From Microvirga mediterraneensis (GTDB lineage Bacteria > Pseudomonadota > Alphaproteobacteria > Rhizobiales > Beijerinckiaceae): DNA of 64,000 nucleotides. Positions 32,055-41,171 of the stretch are shown in pieces; position 1 is the first letter of the stretch; each line of letters opens with the position of its first letter. The position numbers were made by a program, and so were the translations under genes. The notes beneath the pieces were generated by a model that worked only from the letters and a program-made list of their open reading frames with translations, made no database searches and was not told where the DNA came from. The stretch is from positions 1,789,001-1,853,000 of the forward strand of contig NZ_JACDXJ010000001.1 in NCBI RefSeq assembly GCF_013520865.1, in the 5' to 3' direction.

Positions 32055-32585
32055 TTATTGCATTGCAACAGCGGAGTCATCGCCCGAGACCTCCGCCGTC
32101 TGAATAGGTGCGTCGGGGGCAGCCGAGGTCTCGGATGCCGTTTCCGACTTCGCAGCGGTCAGGAATTCGGCGATCTCGTTCATGCTGGCCTGCGCCAGCT
32201 TCGCGAGCGCCGCCTTGTCGAGAGCCGAGATGGATGGTGCCAGTACGGGGCTCGATCCGGCCAGGCGCTTGGCCCGGCGCTTTTGGGAATCGAACACGTC
32301 CCAGACATAGGCCACCTTGGTCTCGCCATCCTCGGTCGAGGTCGACAGATAGCCTCGGACCCGATAGCGGGCCTGGGCGCTGGCGCCCACGAGGTCGACC
32401 TTGCGGTCGCTGGCGGCATTGGTCAGCTCGTCGACGAGGGCGGTGCGGATGGGGGCAGGGGCGCCGTCGATGCTCTCCAGGGCCACCGGAATGCCTTCGG
32501 GCGACTCGCTGAGCCCCTGGCAGGCTCCCAGAGCCGCCGTCAGAACCAGGGCGGCAAGCCGCCCTGCACGCTTCATCCCCGCCAT
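32055..32585 (-). CDS. Putative outer-membrane lipoprotein
   Basis: 176 residues. The lipobox ALGAC (cysteine at residue 22) follows a short basic, hydrophobic leader. The mature part begins QGLSESPEGIPVALESIDG and holds a compact domain (VDELTNAASDRKVDLVGASAQARYRVRGYL...YVWDVFDSQKRRAKRL), then a low-complexity Ala/Ser/Thr tail. The domain resembles a small alpha/beta lipoprotein family common in rhizobia, but I do not recognise a name or function. Confidence 0.75.
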   Translation of the reverse strand: MAGMKRAGRLAALVLTAALGACQGLSESPEGIPVALESIDGAPAPIRTALVDELTNAASDRKVDLVGASAQARYRVRGYLSTSTEDGETKVAYVWDVFDSQKRRAKRLAGSSPVLAPSISALDKAALAKLAQASMNEIAEFLTAAKSETASETSAAPDAPIQTAEVSGDDSAVAMQ

Positions 32586-32679
32586 GAGAGTCCCCGTTCT
32601 TGTTCTTCGTAATGAAGTCTTAAGCTTAACGGAGGCGGACGTCCAGATCAGCCGCGCTTGCGCAAGGCGACGGCCAGAA

Positions 32680-32790
32680 CATCGGACTCAAAAGTGGATC
32701 TGCACTTTTGGGTCCGATCCGATGCCCCAACCGTTGGCGGGGCGCATCGTTCAGGCGGAAAACCGGATTCACTTTTCCGCACGATGCGCC
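32680..32790. repeat. Palindromic intergenic repeat of the second family, covering the benE 3' end
   Basis: Left part: ATCGGACTCAAAAGTG faces CACTTTTGGGTCCGAT (32680-32719). Right part: GGCGCATCGT (32741-32750) faces ACGATGCGCC (32781-32790), enclosing GCGGAAAA / TTTTCCGC around ACCGGATTCAC. A related core (ACCGGATCCACTT with flanking arms) recurs at 50088-50120. The stop codon and last six codons of the BenE gene lie within the right arm. Confidence 0.75.
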
Positions 32791-33923
32791 AGGAAATCGA
32801 GCCCGAGGGTCACGAGGCCGGCTACGAGCCCCCAGAAGGCCGAGCCGATGCCGAAGAGGGTGAGGCCGGAGGCCGTGACGACGAGAGTGACGATGGCGGG
32901 AAACCGCTGGGAAACCTCCGAGAGGGCGGAGGTCAGCGCGCCCATGAAGGCCCCCATCAGGGCCAAGCCCGCGACGGTCTTGATCAGTTCGGGCGGCAGA
33001 GCGGCGATCAGGCCGATGAGCGCGGCGCTGAAGGCGGCGAAGACGAGATAGCTCAGGGTGTAGAAGGGGCCGACCATCCAGCGCTTCTTCGGGTCCGGAT
33101 GGGTGTCGGGCCCGGTGCAGATCGCGGCCGAGATTGCCGCGAGGTTGCTCGTATGGGCGCCGAAGAAGGCCGTCACGATCGAAGCTAAGCCCGTCACGGC
33201 GAGGATGGGGCTGGAAGGCGGCTCGTAGCCGGACGCCTTGAGCACCGCGAAGCCCGGAAGGTTCTGCGACGCCATCGTCACCAGGAACAGGGGGAGCCCG
33301 AGGCCAATCAGGGCCGTGACGTCCCAGGCAGGGGGAATGAAGGTGAGGGTGGACAGGGTGAGGTCGGACGTGACCGGCCGGGCCATGCCGCCGCCGAAGG
33401 CGATGACGAGGCCGACGAAGAGCACAGCCAGCACGGCGAGCGCAGGATTGAACAGGCGCACCACGAGGAAGATGCCGACCAGGGGCAGGACGAGACCGGG
33501 CGCGCCCTGAGCGCTCTGAAAGACCCCGACGACGAACTGCAGCAGGACGCCTGCCAGCATGGCGGCCGCGATGGAGGTGGGAATACGCTCGATCAGCCGC
33601 CCGAAAGGCCTGATGAAGCCCGCCAGCACGATGAGGACACCGGCCAGGAGAAAGGCTCCGACCGCCGCATGGATGGAGATGCCGGCAGAGGCCGCGATCA
33701 GCGCCGCGCCGGGCGTCGACCAGGCGGTCACGACCGGCATCCGGTACCGGACGCTCAGATATCCGGCCGTCGCCGCCATGGACAGGCACAGGGCCGCCAC
33801 CCAGGACGAGGTCTGCGCCGCATCGGCTCCCACGGCCTGGGCGGCGGCGATGATGATGGCGATCGTGCTGCCGAACCCCACCAGGGCCGCGACGACGGCT
33901 GACGTGACGATCGACAGGCGCAT
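32769..33923 (-). CDS. benE: BenE family benzoate/H+ symporter-like transporter
   Basis: 384 residues, about eleven to twelve hydrophobic helices. Characteristic segments: AWSTPGAALIAASAG in helix 3, ASQNLPGFAVLKASGY and GAHTSNLAAISAAICTGPD. BenE imports benzoate with protons, but no benzoate genes are nearby, so the substrate is open. The last residues AHRAEK and the stop come from the palindromic repeat, suggesting that the repeat replaced the original end. Confidence 0.88.
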   Translation of the reverse strand: MRLSIVTSAVVAALVGFGSTIAIIIAAAQAVGADAAQTSSWVAALCLSMAATAGYLSVRYRMPVVTAWSTPGAALIAASAGISIHAAVGAFLLAGVLIVLAGFIRPFGRLIERIPTSIAAAMLAGVLLQFVVGVFQSAQGAPGLVLPLVGIFLVVRLFNPALAVLAVLFVGLVIAFGGGMARPVTSDLTLSTLTFIPPAWDVTALIGLGLPLFLVTMASQNLPGFAVLKASGYEPPSSPILAVTGLASIVTAFFGAHTSNLAAISAAICTGPDTHPDPKKRWMVGPFYTLSYLVFAAFSAALIGLIAALPPELIKTVAGLALMGAFMGALTSALSEVSQRFPAIVTLVVTASGLTLFGIGSAFWGLVAGLVTLGLDFLAHRAEK

Positions 33924-34016
33924 GATGGGCTCCGCTGACTTCTCAGGAGCTTAGCCGTTTAGAACGAATGCAGCTGGTGGTCTATGCGAGGATGTGGATG
34001 CGAAGGGCAGACCAAC

Positions 34017-34042
34017 GAAAAAGGCCGGCGTGAAGCCGGCCC
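34017..34042 (-). terminator. Rho-independent terminator of the META-domain gene
   Basis: GGCCGGC pairs with GCCGGCC around a five-base loop; on the minus strand it is followed by five T plus T-rich sequence. It lies 27 bases past the stop at 34069. Confidence 0.85.
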
Positions 34043-34068
34043 TTATTTATTCCCTCGAAGCCAATGTT

Positions 34069-34548
34069 TTAAAGCGAGCGCTCCAGGATCAGCCGACCGC
34101 CGTTCTGGGTCTGGATGATCAGATTGCGGCCTTGGATGTCCCATTTGCCCGAGGAACGGAGCGCTACCAGGAAGGCCTGCTCGATGGCCATCGTGGACTT
34201 GTCGCAGCTCTTCTTCGTCAGGGCGAAGGGGCCGACGGCCAAGCCTTGCTCGCGCAGGGGATAGGCCGCTGTGGCATAGGTGTTGCAGCCGCTGAAGCCG
34301 GTGGCCCGGAGCTGGTCGTCGAGCCTGAAGCTCGGACGCTCACCCGTGAAGGGCTTCCCGTTCAGGCTGACGGCCACCCAGGAGGAGTTTAACGGGAAGA
34401 TCTTGCCTCCCTCGCCCGGCTGCGGAACCTTGTTATCCACCTGACGGGTCGGGCCGGCCGGCCGGCCAAGGGTCGCGGCCGATTGGGCATGAGCTCCCGA
34501 GACGGCCGCGAGGGCCACCAGACATGTCGCAAGTCGAAGCGCGTTCAT
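34069..34548 (-). CDS. META-domain periplasmic protein (HslJ-like)
   Basis: 159 residues. A signal peptide ends near AHAQ (residues 19-22). The META domain covers residues 50-159: SSWVAVSLNGKPF, RLDDQLRATGFSGCNTYATAAY, KKSCDKSTMAIEQAFLVAL. The GCNTY motif is standard, and C91 with C114 could form a disulfide. HslJ relatives are linked to novobiocin tolerance and heat stress; the role here is unknown. Own terminator. Confidence 0.85.
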   Translation of the reverse strand: MNALRLATCLVALAAVSGAHAQSAATLGRPAGPTRQVDNKVPQPGEGGKIFPLNSSWVAVSLNGKPFTGERPSFRLDDQLRATGFSGCNTYATAAYPLREQGLAVGPFALTKKSCDKSTMAIEQAFLVALRSSGKWDIQGRNLIIQTQNGGRLILERSL

Positions 34549-34626
34549 CGGAACCTCTACTACAAAAAAGCGCAGGGACCATAAGTGGCCTTGAGCATTG
34601 AGGCAACTCTCTCACGTGAAGATGCA

Positions 34627-34648
34627 CACCAAGGTTGAAACCTTGGTG
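34627..34648 (-). terminator. Perfect hairpin downstream of hisG
   Basis: CACCAAGGTT-GA-AACCTTGGTG, ten perfect base pairs, 21 bases past the hisG stop. No T-run follows on the minus strand, so termination here is uncertain. Confidence 0.4.
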
Positions 34649-34668
34649 AAGGCGCGTTCACGGTGATG

Positions 34669-35643
34669 CTAGCCGATCCGCCGCAGGAGACGTTCGGTGA
34701 GCGCATTGGTGGGGCGGAACAGGTAATCGAAGGCCCGCACCGTAATGTCCTGCGCGCCGATCCCCTGCAGGGCCGCCACGATCTCGAACACCGTCGCGGC
34801 CCGGCAATGCAGCACGACCTCGCGGCCCAAGGCATTGCCGTAGGGCAGGGTCGCGCCGTGCTCCTTCGCCAGCGACACGAGCGCGGAAGCCCGCGCCGGA
34901 TCGAGCGCCGCGCGAACCTCGCGGCTCGTGCGGGCCTCTTCCTCGGCGGCGATGCGGGTCAGCACGGCGGTTGCGGCGGCCCGAGCCCGATTCGTCCAGG
35001 GCGCGCGCGCTGAGGCGACGAGATTGGCCTCGGAGCGCAGCATCACGCCGTCATCGAGGATCTTCAAGGCATTGGCCGAAAGCGTTGCGCCCGTCGTGGT
35101 GATGTCGACGATCAGCTCTGCCGAGCCTGCGCCCGGCGCGCCCTCGGTGGCGCCCAGGCTCTCGACGATCCGGTAATCGGCGACGCCCTTATCGGCGAAG
35201 AACCGGCGCGTGAGGTTCACGTATTTGGTCGCGACCCGCATCTTGGTACCGTGGCGCGCGCGAAGATCGGCCGCGACCTCGTCGAGATCGGCCATGGTCC
35301 GCACATCGATCCAGGCCTGAGGCACGGCGACGACCACATTGGCGTGGCCGAAGCCCAACGGGGTGAGCAGCTCCACCGCCTCGTCCGCGTCAGCGATCTG
35401 CTCGCGGATCAGGTCCTCGCCGGTGATGCCGAGATGGGCTGTGCCGCTGGCGAGCTGGCTCACGATCTCGGAGGCCGACAGGAAGGCGACCTCCACGTCG
35501 GGCACCCCGGCAAGCGTGCCGCGATAGTCTCGGGCGCCCCGGGACTGGGTGAAGACGAGGCCGGCCCGGGCGAAGAACGCGGCCGCGTTCTCCTGCAGGC
35601 GTCCCTTGGAGGGAACCGCCAGAATGAGAGGAGAATCGGTCAT
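34669..35643 (-). CDS. hisG: ATP phosphoribosyltransferase catalytic subunit
   Basis: 324 residues from MTDSPLILAVPSKGRL at 35643, which overlaps the hisZ stop by one base (TGATG). Seen: the GITGEDL and SAELIVDITTTGATLSANAL blocks, the latter being the PRPP loop. It catalyses the first step of histidine synthesis. With HisZ adjacent, this is the short hetero-octameric type; the chain is longer than bacterial short HisG (about 210) because of a C-terminal extension typical of Rhizobiales. Confidence 0.93.
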   Translation of the reverse strand: MTDSPLILAVPSKGRLQENAAAFFARAGLVFTQSRGARDYRGTLAGVPDVEVAFLSASEIVSQLASGTAHLGITGEDLIREQIADADEAVELLTPLGFGHANVVVAVPQAWIDVRTMADLDEVAADLRARHGTKMRVATKYVNLTRRFFADKGVADYRIVESLGATEGAPGAGSAELIVDITTTGATLSANALKILDDGVMLRSEANLVASARAPWTNRARAAATAVLTRIAAEEEARTSREVRAALDPARASALVSLAKEHGATLPYGNALGREVVLHCRAATVFEIVAALQGIGAQDITVRAFDYLFRPTNALTERLLRRIG

Positions 35644-36737
35644 CAGGGCCTCCCCACGAGACGGTCGAGCCAGAAGGAGCAACCGACCGCCGGGATCGGC
35701 GCATCGGCGCCGAGATGTTCGAGCAGGTGGTCGTAGCGCCCGCCGCCTACGACGGGCTTGCCGTCGCCGCGGCGCGGGTCCTGAACCTCGAAGATGAAGC
35801 CCGTATAGTAGTCGAGATTGCGCGCGAAGGTGGCGGCGAAGGAGAAGGCGCTCACATCGAGCCCCCGGGCCGCCATGAAGCCGGTGCGCGCCTCGAAGAG
35901 GCCGAGCGCCCCGTCGAGATCGAGCCCCGAATCCCTGGCAAGCGTCCGTACCGCATGGGCCGCCTGGTCGGGGTCGCCCGCGATGGTGAGATAGCGTTCC
36001 AGCACCTGCCGGGCTTCGTCAGGCAGTCCGGTCCGGTTCGACGCACGGGCCAGGAAGCGCTCGGCGATTTCGCCCGCGCTGCGCCCGCCGACCCGGGCAA
36101 TGCCCGCAATCGAGAGAATATCCTCCACGAAGGCCTTGGCCGCCTGGGGTGCCTGCCCCTCAATGGCGGCGAGCAGGCCGGCGTGTTCTTCGGCGCCGGG
36201 TCCATCGGGCTCGGAAAGGCTCACCAGCCCCTGGCCCGACACGATCGCCCGGATCACCCGCCTCTTGGCGGCCGGTGCGATCCCCAGGGCATCGATCAGG
36301 GCATGGAGCAGGCCCATGTCGCCCAGCTTTACGACCGGAGCGGGACCGCCGAACTGCTTGAGGCCGTCCAGGGCAAGGGCGAGGATCTCCGCATCGACCG
36401 CCGAGACGTCCTTGCGGCCGATGGATTCCAGGCCCGCCTGCAGGAACTCGCCGCTCTCGCCCGGGCGCATGCGGAAGACCGGCCCGCCATAGGAATAGCC
36501 GGAGGGCTGGGCGCCATGCCGGTGGAGATGATGCAGGCAGACCGGGATCGTGTATTCGGGCCGCAGGCACAGCTCCGCCCCGGCAGCGTCCTGCGTCACG
36601 AACATGCGCCGCCGGATATCCTCGCCCGAAAGGTCGATGAACACGTCCGCCGGCTGCAACACCGGCGGCTCGATCCGCGCATAGCCCTCACGCTCGAAGA
36701 GCGCGATCAGCGCAACAATGGCATCCGTCTCCGTCAC
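35643..36737 (-). CDS. hisZ: ATP phosphoribosyltransferase regulatory subunit
   Basis: 364 residues, with a GTG start at 36737. It is a HisRS-like paralogue: motif 2 CLRPEYTIPVCLHHL, the RMRPGESGEFLQAGLESIG stretch, and the HisRS-type motif 3 VGGGRYDHLLEHLG without an anticodon-binding domain. HisZ activates HisG and mediates histidine feedback. Overlaps hisG, so stoichiometric cotranslation is likely. Confidence 0.92.
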   Translation of the reverse strand: MTETDAIVALIALFEREGYARIEPPVLQPADVFIDLSGEDIRRRMFVTQDAAGAELCLRPEYTIPVCLHHLHRHGAQPSGYSYGGPVFRMRPGESGEFLQAGLESIGRKDVSAVDAEILALALDGLKQFGGPAPVVKLGDMGLLHALIDALGIAPAAKRRVIRAIVSGQGLVSLSEPDGPGAEEHAGLLAAIEGQAPQAAKAFVEDILSIAGIARVGGRSAGEIAERFLARASNRTGLPDEARQVLERYLTIAGDPDQAAHAVRTLARDSGLDLDGALGLFEARTGFMAARGLDVSAFSFAATFARNLDYYTGFIFEVQDPRRGDGKPVVGGGRYDHLLEHLGADAPIPAVGCSFWLDRLVGRP

Positions 36738-36840
36738 TGGCTTCGCCCAATCCTCATGTTGCCACGGTCTCTACCAATGCTGGACCCGGAAGGCGATTGT
36801 TTTCGACCGGAACGGTGAACAGGGCCACCGCGCACCGCTC

Positions 36841-37881
36841 TCAGAAGCGCGTGATGACGCTGATCCCCAGGCCTTCGAACCGGTCCATGGCCATGAGTGC
36901 GGCCGGGGCGTCGTCGAGGCCGATATGCTGGCCGACGAGCTTTTGCGGTGCAAGCTTGCCCGTGCGGATCATGGCCATCATGTCCTGGTAGCGGAAGGCC
37001 TGCATGCCGTGGCTGCCGTAGACCTCCAGCTCGTGGGCGATGATCTGCGCCATCGGCACCTGGGCGCGGGCATGCTCTCCCACCATCAGGCCGACCTGAA
37101 CGTGACGCCCGCGGCGGCGCAGGTTCGCAATGGAATTGAAGCAGGTCGCGGGATGGCCCAGGGCGTCGATGGACACATGCGCGCCGCCCTTCGTGATCTC
37201 CTTGACGGCGCCGACCACATCGGCGGATTCGCGCGCATTGACGGTCGCCACCGCGCCCATCGTCCGGGCGAAGGCGAGCTTCTCGTCGGTGAGATCGATG
37301 GCGATCACGTTCGCCCCCATGGCGCTGGCGATCATGATGGCAGACAAGCCCACGCCGCCGCATCCGTGCACCGCCACCCATTCCCCGGGCTTCACGCGGC
37401 CCTGGTCGACGATGGCGCGGAACGACGTGACGAAGCGGCAGCCGAGGCTCGCGGCGGTGGCGAAGTCGAGTTCGTCGGGCAGGGCCACGAGGTTGGTGTC
37501 GGCGTAATCGACCGCCACGTATTCCGCGAAGGATCCCCAGGCCGTGAAGCCCGGCTGGAACTGCTGCTCGCAGACCTGGTGGTTGCCCGAATGGCACTCA
37601 TGGCAGTGCCCGCACCCGCCCACGAACGGCACAGTCACCCGGTCGCCCTTCTTCCAGCGCGTCACCTGCCTGCCGGTTGCCAGAACCGTGCCGGCGAGCT
37701 CATGCCCCGGCACATGCGGCAGCACCACATCGGGATCGTGCCCCATCCAGCCGTGCCAGTCGCTCCGGCATAGGCCCGTCGCCTCCACCTTGATCACGAC
37801 TCCCTCCGCCGAAGGGGTCGGGTCCGGCACGTTCTGCACGCGCGGAGGCTGGCCGAACTGCTCGAAGAGAACCGCTTTCAT
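36841..37881 (-). CDS. Zinc-dependent alcohol dehydrogenase family protein
   Basis: 346 residues from [15 protein letters not shown], with AAGGAAAGG upstream. Catalytic zinc ligands: C in [13 protein letters not shown] in [10 protein letters not shown], and C in the later LGCRF. The structural zinc lobe has four cysteines in [16 protein letters not shown]. The Rossmann motif [14 protein letters not shown] binds NAD(P). It is a medium-chain dehydrogenase; substrate unknown. No promoter partner is visible. Confidence 0.87.
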   Translation of the reverse strand: MKAVLFEQFGQPPRVQNVPDPTPSAEGVVIKVEATGLCRSDWHGWMGHDPDVVLPHVPGHELAGTVLATGRQVTRWKKGDRVTVPFVGGCGHCHECHSGNHQVCEQQFQPGFTAWGSFAEYVAVDYADTNLVALPDELDFATAASLGCRFVTSFRAIVDQGRVKPGEWVAVHGCGGVGLSAIMIASAMGANVIAIDLTDEKLAFARTMGAVATVNARESADVVGAVKEITKGGAHVSIDALGHPATCFNSIANLRRRGRHVQVGLMVGEHARAQVPMAQIIAHELEVYGSHGMQAFRYQDMMAMIRTGKLAPQKLVGQHIGLDDAPAALMAMDRFEGLGISVITRF

Positions 37882-37971
37882 GGTGGCCTTTCCTTCGCGA
37901 CGATTGGGAAAGACGGGGTATAACGGCTGGATCAAGGCTGGGCAAATTCGGCCAGGGCCGACACTCGCCGC

Positions 37972-40309
37972 TCAGATCACGAAGAAGTCGCTGGAGCTGA
38001 GCTTGAGGTTCTTGTTCAGCGTGGCGAATTTGACCTGCGGTTTGGAACCGGTGCCGTCCGGGTCGTAATAGAGCGCGCCGGTCCCCTTGTCGTAGATGAT
38101 CCGGTCTTCCCTGTCCTTGGCGGCTTTGCCCTTCACGAACATGTCCGGTTTGAACTTGATGCCTGTGGCCGAACCTTTTCCGAGCTTGATGAAGATCTTG
38201 TTCTCTAGACGGATCGAGTCGTATCTCGGATCGAAGTCGTAGATCCGGTCGACGTTCTTGGTCCGGCTGAGAGCGGTGTCGAACACGAAGACATCTTTGC
38301 CCGTTCCGCCATAGAGCCTGTCGTTCCCGGACCCGCCGGAGAGCGTGTCATTGCCGCTCAGACCCCTGAGGGTGTTCGTGCCGCCATGGCCGATGAAGGC
38401 ATTGTCCGTATCTGAGCCGATGAGACTGGCGCCCACTTTCGACGAAACCCCTTGGAGCCTGAGGATCTCGATCTCGGCATCCGCTCTCAGCGCATAGCTG
38501 CCGCTCGCGATCACGCTATCCCGGCCCTCGTGGCCTGCCTCGCCGACAACATCCCCGGGACCGACGAAATAGGCGTCGTTGCCGCCACCGCCCATGAGAA
38601 GCGCGGATCCGCTGCCGGTGAAGACATCGTCGAAGGACGATCCCAGGAGACCCTCGATCCCGATGAAGGTATCGCCCGCGCCGCCAGAGAGGTTTGCGGT
38701 TACCCCCGATGAGGCCGACGCAAACGAGACGAAGTCGAAGCCTTCCCCACCATCGAGAACATCGGTGCCTGCGCCGCCGTCGAGCGTATCGTCGCCGAGG
38801 CCGCCGGAGAGAGTGTCGTTGCCCGCGCCACCATCGAGCCGGTTCGCGCCTGCATTGCCGGCGATCGCGTTGTCCAGTTCATTCCCCGTCAGGCCGATTG
38901 AGGCTGAGCCGGTGGCCGTGAGATGCTCGACATGGGCAGCAAGGGCATAGCTGACGCTCGTCAGAACCGTGTCGAGGCCCTCATCGGCCCTTTCCACCAC
39001 CTGGTCGTCAGGATGGTCGACCACATAAGTGTCGTTGCCGCGACCGCCTTCGAGCCTGTCCGTACCTGCGCCGCCATCGAACGCGTCATCGAAGACAGTG
39101 CCGATGTAATGATCGCTGCCGGCCGTACCGGTCAGAGAGATCGCGTGGTCGCGCGGGTCGACGATCTGGATCCCCTGCGAGTGCCAAACGAGAATGCGCC
39201 CGTCTGCCATGAGCTGAAGTTCATGCAGATAGATGGACGCCGTTATCGCTTCCTGGCTGACACGAACATCGTCGGCCGTTCGTGTGCCATGCCTGTCGAA
39301 AATGGCGAGATGAACTTCCAGTCCCGGCGCCCCTCCGATCGAATCCGTCGCTTTTTCATAAGCGACGGCGAAGCCGCCATCCGGCAGTGCGAGCACATCG
39401 GAATGCCCAGCCGAGAGAAGATCCGGAAAAGAGAGGGATGAAATGGGCTTTGCGGCGGAAACGGCGGCGCCTTCGGAGTCGTAGACCTGCAGGAAGCTGT
39501 TGAAATCCGGCTCCCCGGGCAAGCCTTGCTCCATCCACGTCACGACAAAGCCGCCGCCTTCAAGTCCGGTGACCTTGACCCCTTCCTTGATCGGCGAAGT
39601 GCTCGTCGAGATGGAAAACGGAGCCGAAAGGGTTGCCCCGCCGGCACCGGACCGCGTGAGCATATAGCCTTTGAGGGACGACGTGTTCTCGCGCACCACG
39701 ACGACGGCACTGCCATTGTCCAGGGCGGTCACGTCGGTGAGAACGGCTCCCGGCTGAGGGCCGCCAGCCACGCCAAGATCCAGCGCGGCCGACCGCGCGC
39801 CATCCGGGCTGAAAAGACGCACATATGCATGGCCGTCGTTTTCGTCGCGGGCGCTGATGACGAGAGTTCCATCGCGGAGTGCGGCGATCGATTCCGCATA
39901 ATCCCTGGCGCCGGAGACCGGATCGAAGACAGGTTTAGGTGCTCCGATCGGTGCCAGATCGGCGCCGTAGATGCCGACCCAGGGCGCGACGTAGGTGTTC
40001 CCGGAGGAAGGTGTATACGCTGTCCACGTGATCGAGATGCGTCCGTCGGGCAGTTCCACTGCCATGGGGTCGATCGCGGGGACCTCCAGATGCCCGACAA
40101 TTCCTGGAAGCCCGTGATCGGGAACGTCCAGGATCTGCTCGGCTTTCAGGGAACCATCCGCGTTGTAGATCCAGGCTTTAAGCTTGTAGTCCGGGAACGT
40201 CCCGCTTCGCCCGACGAACAGGAACGTGCCGTTGCTCAGCGCCGTCATATGCGGGAACTGGATGCCTGACGGAAGCGAGAACGGAGCCCCCCAGAGACGG
40301 CGCGGCCAT
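37972..40309 (-). CDS. RTX-type calcium-binding secreted protein with beta-propeller-like N-terminus, frameshifted at a G6 tract
   Basis: The continuous frame is 758 codons from ATG 40248 (MTALSNGTFLFVG). Upstream, ATG 40309 (MAAPSLG) falls out of frame at a run of six G (C6 at 40287-40292). With five G it would read MAAPSLGAPFSLPSGIQFPHMTALSNG, which fits the N-terminus of the paralogue at 43854. The first 370 residues repeat a short DGxxVVxW-type motif, resembling a propeller. Then RTX nonapeptides (GGAGTDRLEGGRGNDT, GGAGNDTLSGG, GGSGNDRLYGGTGKD) and a C-terminal module ending SSSDFFVI, a type I secretion end. No exporter genes nearby. Confidence 0.82.
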
Positions 40310-40364
40310 GGCGATCACCCATTGCGTCGAGAAGAAGAGCGCCTCGTGGCGCGGTGACGCAATG

Positions 40365-40976
40365 TTATGCGGAATCGAAGATAGGACACCCGTCTTGCCG
40401 CCGGAGAATGGGCCCTTTTTCCCCCCTGACCCGCCCGAACCCCCCCTTCGTCTCCCCGTAATCCCGCCGCTCGAGCTCCTCGAACCCTTCCGGCAGCGTG
40501 ACCTCGGCGCCTTCCGCCTCTTCCACGATCACGAGGGCGTCGGGCACGAGCCATCTGCCCTCGGCGCAGGAGCGCAGGGCTTTGGGGGCGAGATCCTTTC
40601 CATAGGGCGGGTCGCAGAAGACGAGGGAGAAGGGGGCGTTGGGGCTGGCATCGCCCATGCGGGTGGCGTCGCGGCGGAAGAGGCGGGTTGCGCCGCCGGC
40701 CCCAAGGGCCTCTACGTTTTCGCGGATGATGCCGCGGGACTGCGCGCCATCATCGACGAAGAGCGCGAAGGCGGCGCCGCGCGAGAGGGCTTCAAGTCCC
40801 AGGGCGCCGGTCCCGGCGAAGAGATCGAGCACGCGCGCGCCCTCGACGGGGTCGTCATAGCCGTGCTGGAGGATGTTGAAGAGCGTCTCGCGCAGGCGGT
40901 CCGAGGTCGGGCGGATCGCGTCCGAACTCGGCCCCTTGAGCGAGCGGCCGCGCCAGCGTCCGCCCACGATTCTCAT
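40365..40976 (-). CDS. rsmD: 16S rRNA (guanine-966-N2)-methyltransferase
   Basis: 203 residues. SAM motif DLFAGTGALGLEAL near residue 50, catalytic FCDPPYGKD near residue 121, and the N-terminal MRIVGGRWRGRSLKGP are RsmD hallmarks. The tail after RRDYGETK (GGFGRVRGEKGPILRRQ...) looks longer than usual and begins at a G7 run (C7 at 40440-40446), so the true end may be slightly different. The paralogue RTX gene starts 56 bases downstream on the same strand. Confidence 0.92.
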   Translation of the reverse strand: MRIVGGRWRGRSLKGPSSDAIRPTSDRLRETLFNILQHGYDDPVEGARVLDLFAGTGALGLEALSRGAAFALFVDDGAQSRGIIRENVEALGAGGATRLFRRDATRMGDASPNAPFSLVFCDPPYGKDLAPKALRSCAEGRWLVPDALVIVEEAEGAEVTLPEGFEELERRDYGETKGGFGRVRGEKGPILRRQDGCPIFDSA

Positions 40977-41052
40977 GGTCTGAACCTCATCGATAGAGTC
41001 TCGGAAAGTCCATCCTAGGAGTTTGGGTTATCGCCCGCCTTGTACTGACGAT

Positions 41053-41110
41053 CCCGATCCGAAAAGCGCCACGCTTCACAGGATCGGGTTGGCCGGGACA
41101 AGCCCGGCCA
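41053..41110. repeat. Palindromic intergenic repeat, degenerate copy 3
   Basis: CCCGATCC (41053-41060) faces GGATCGGG (41081-41088), then TGGCCGGG (41090-41097) faces CCCGGCCA (41103-41110) around ACAAG. The second module is a variant of the ATGGCCGGC palindromes at 3832 and 28294. Confidence 0.65.
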
Positions 41111-41171
41111 TGACAGCGAGGGAGCCCTAATGTGTTGGTCTCTCAGGACGAGGTTGGTGTTTCCTCTTGGT

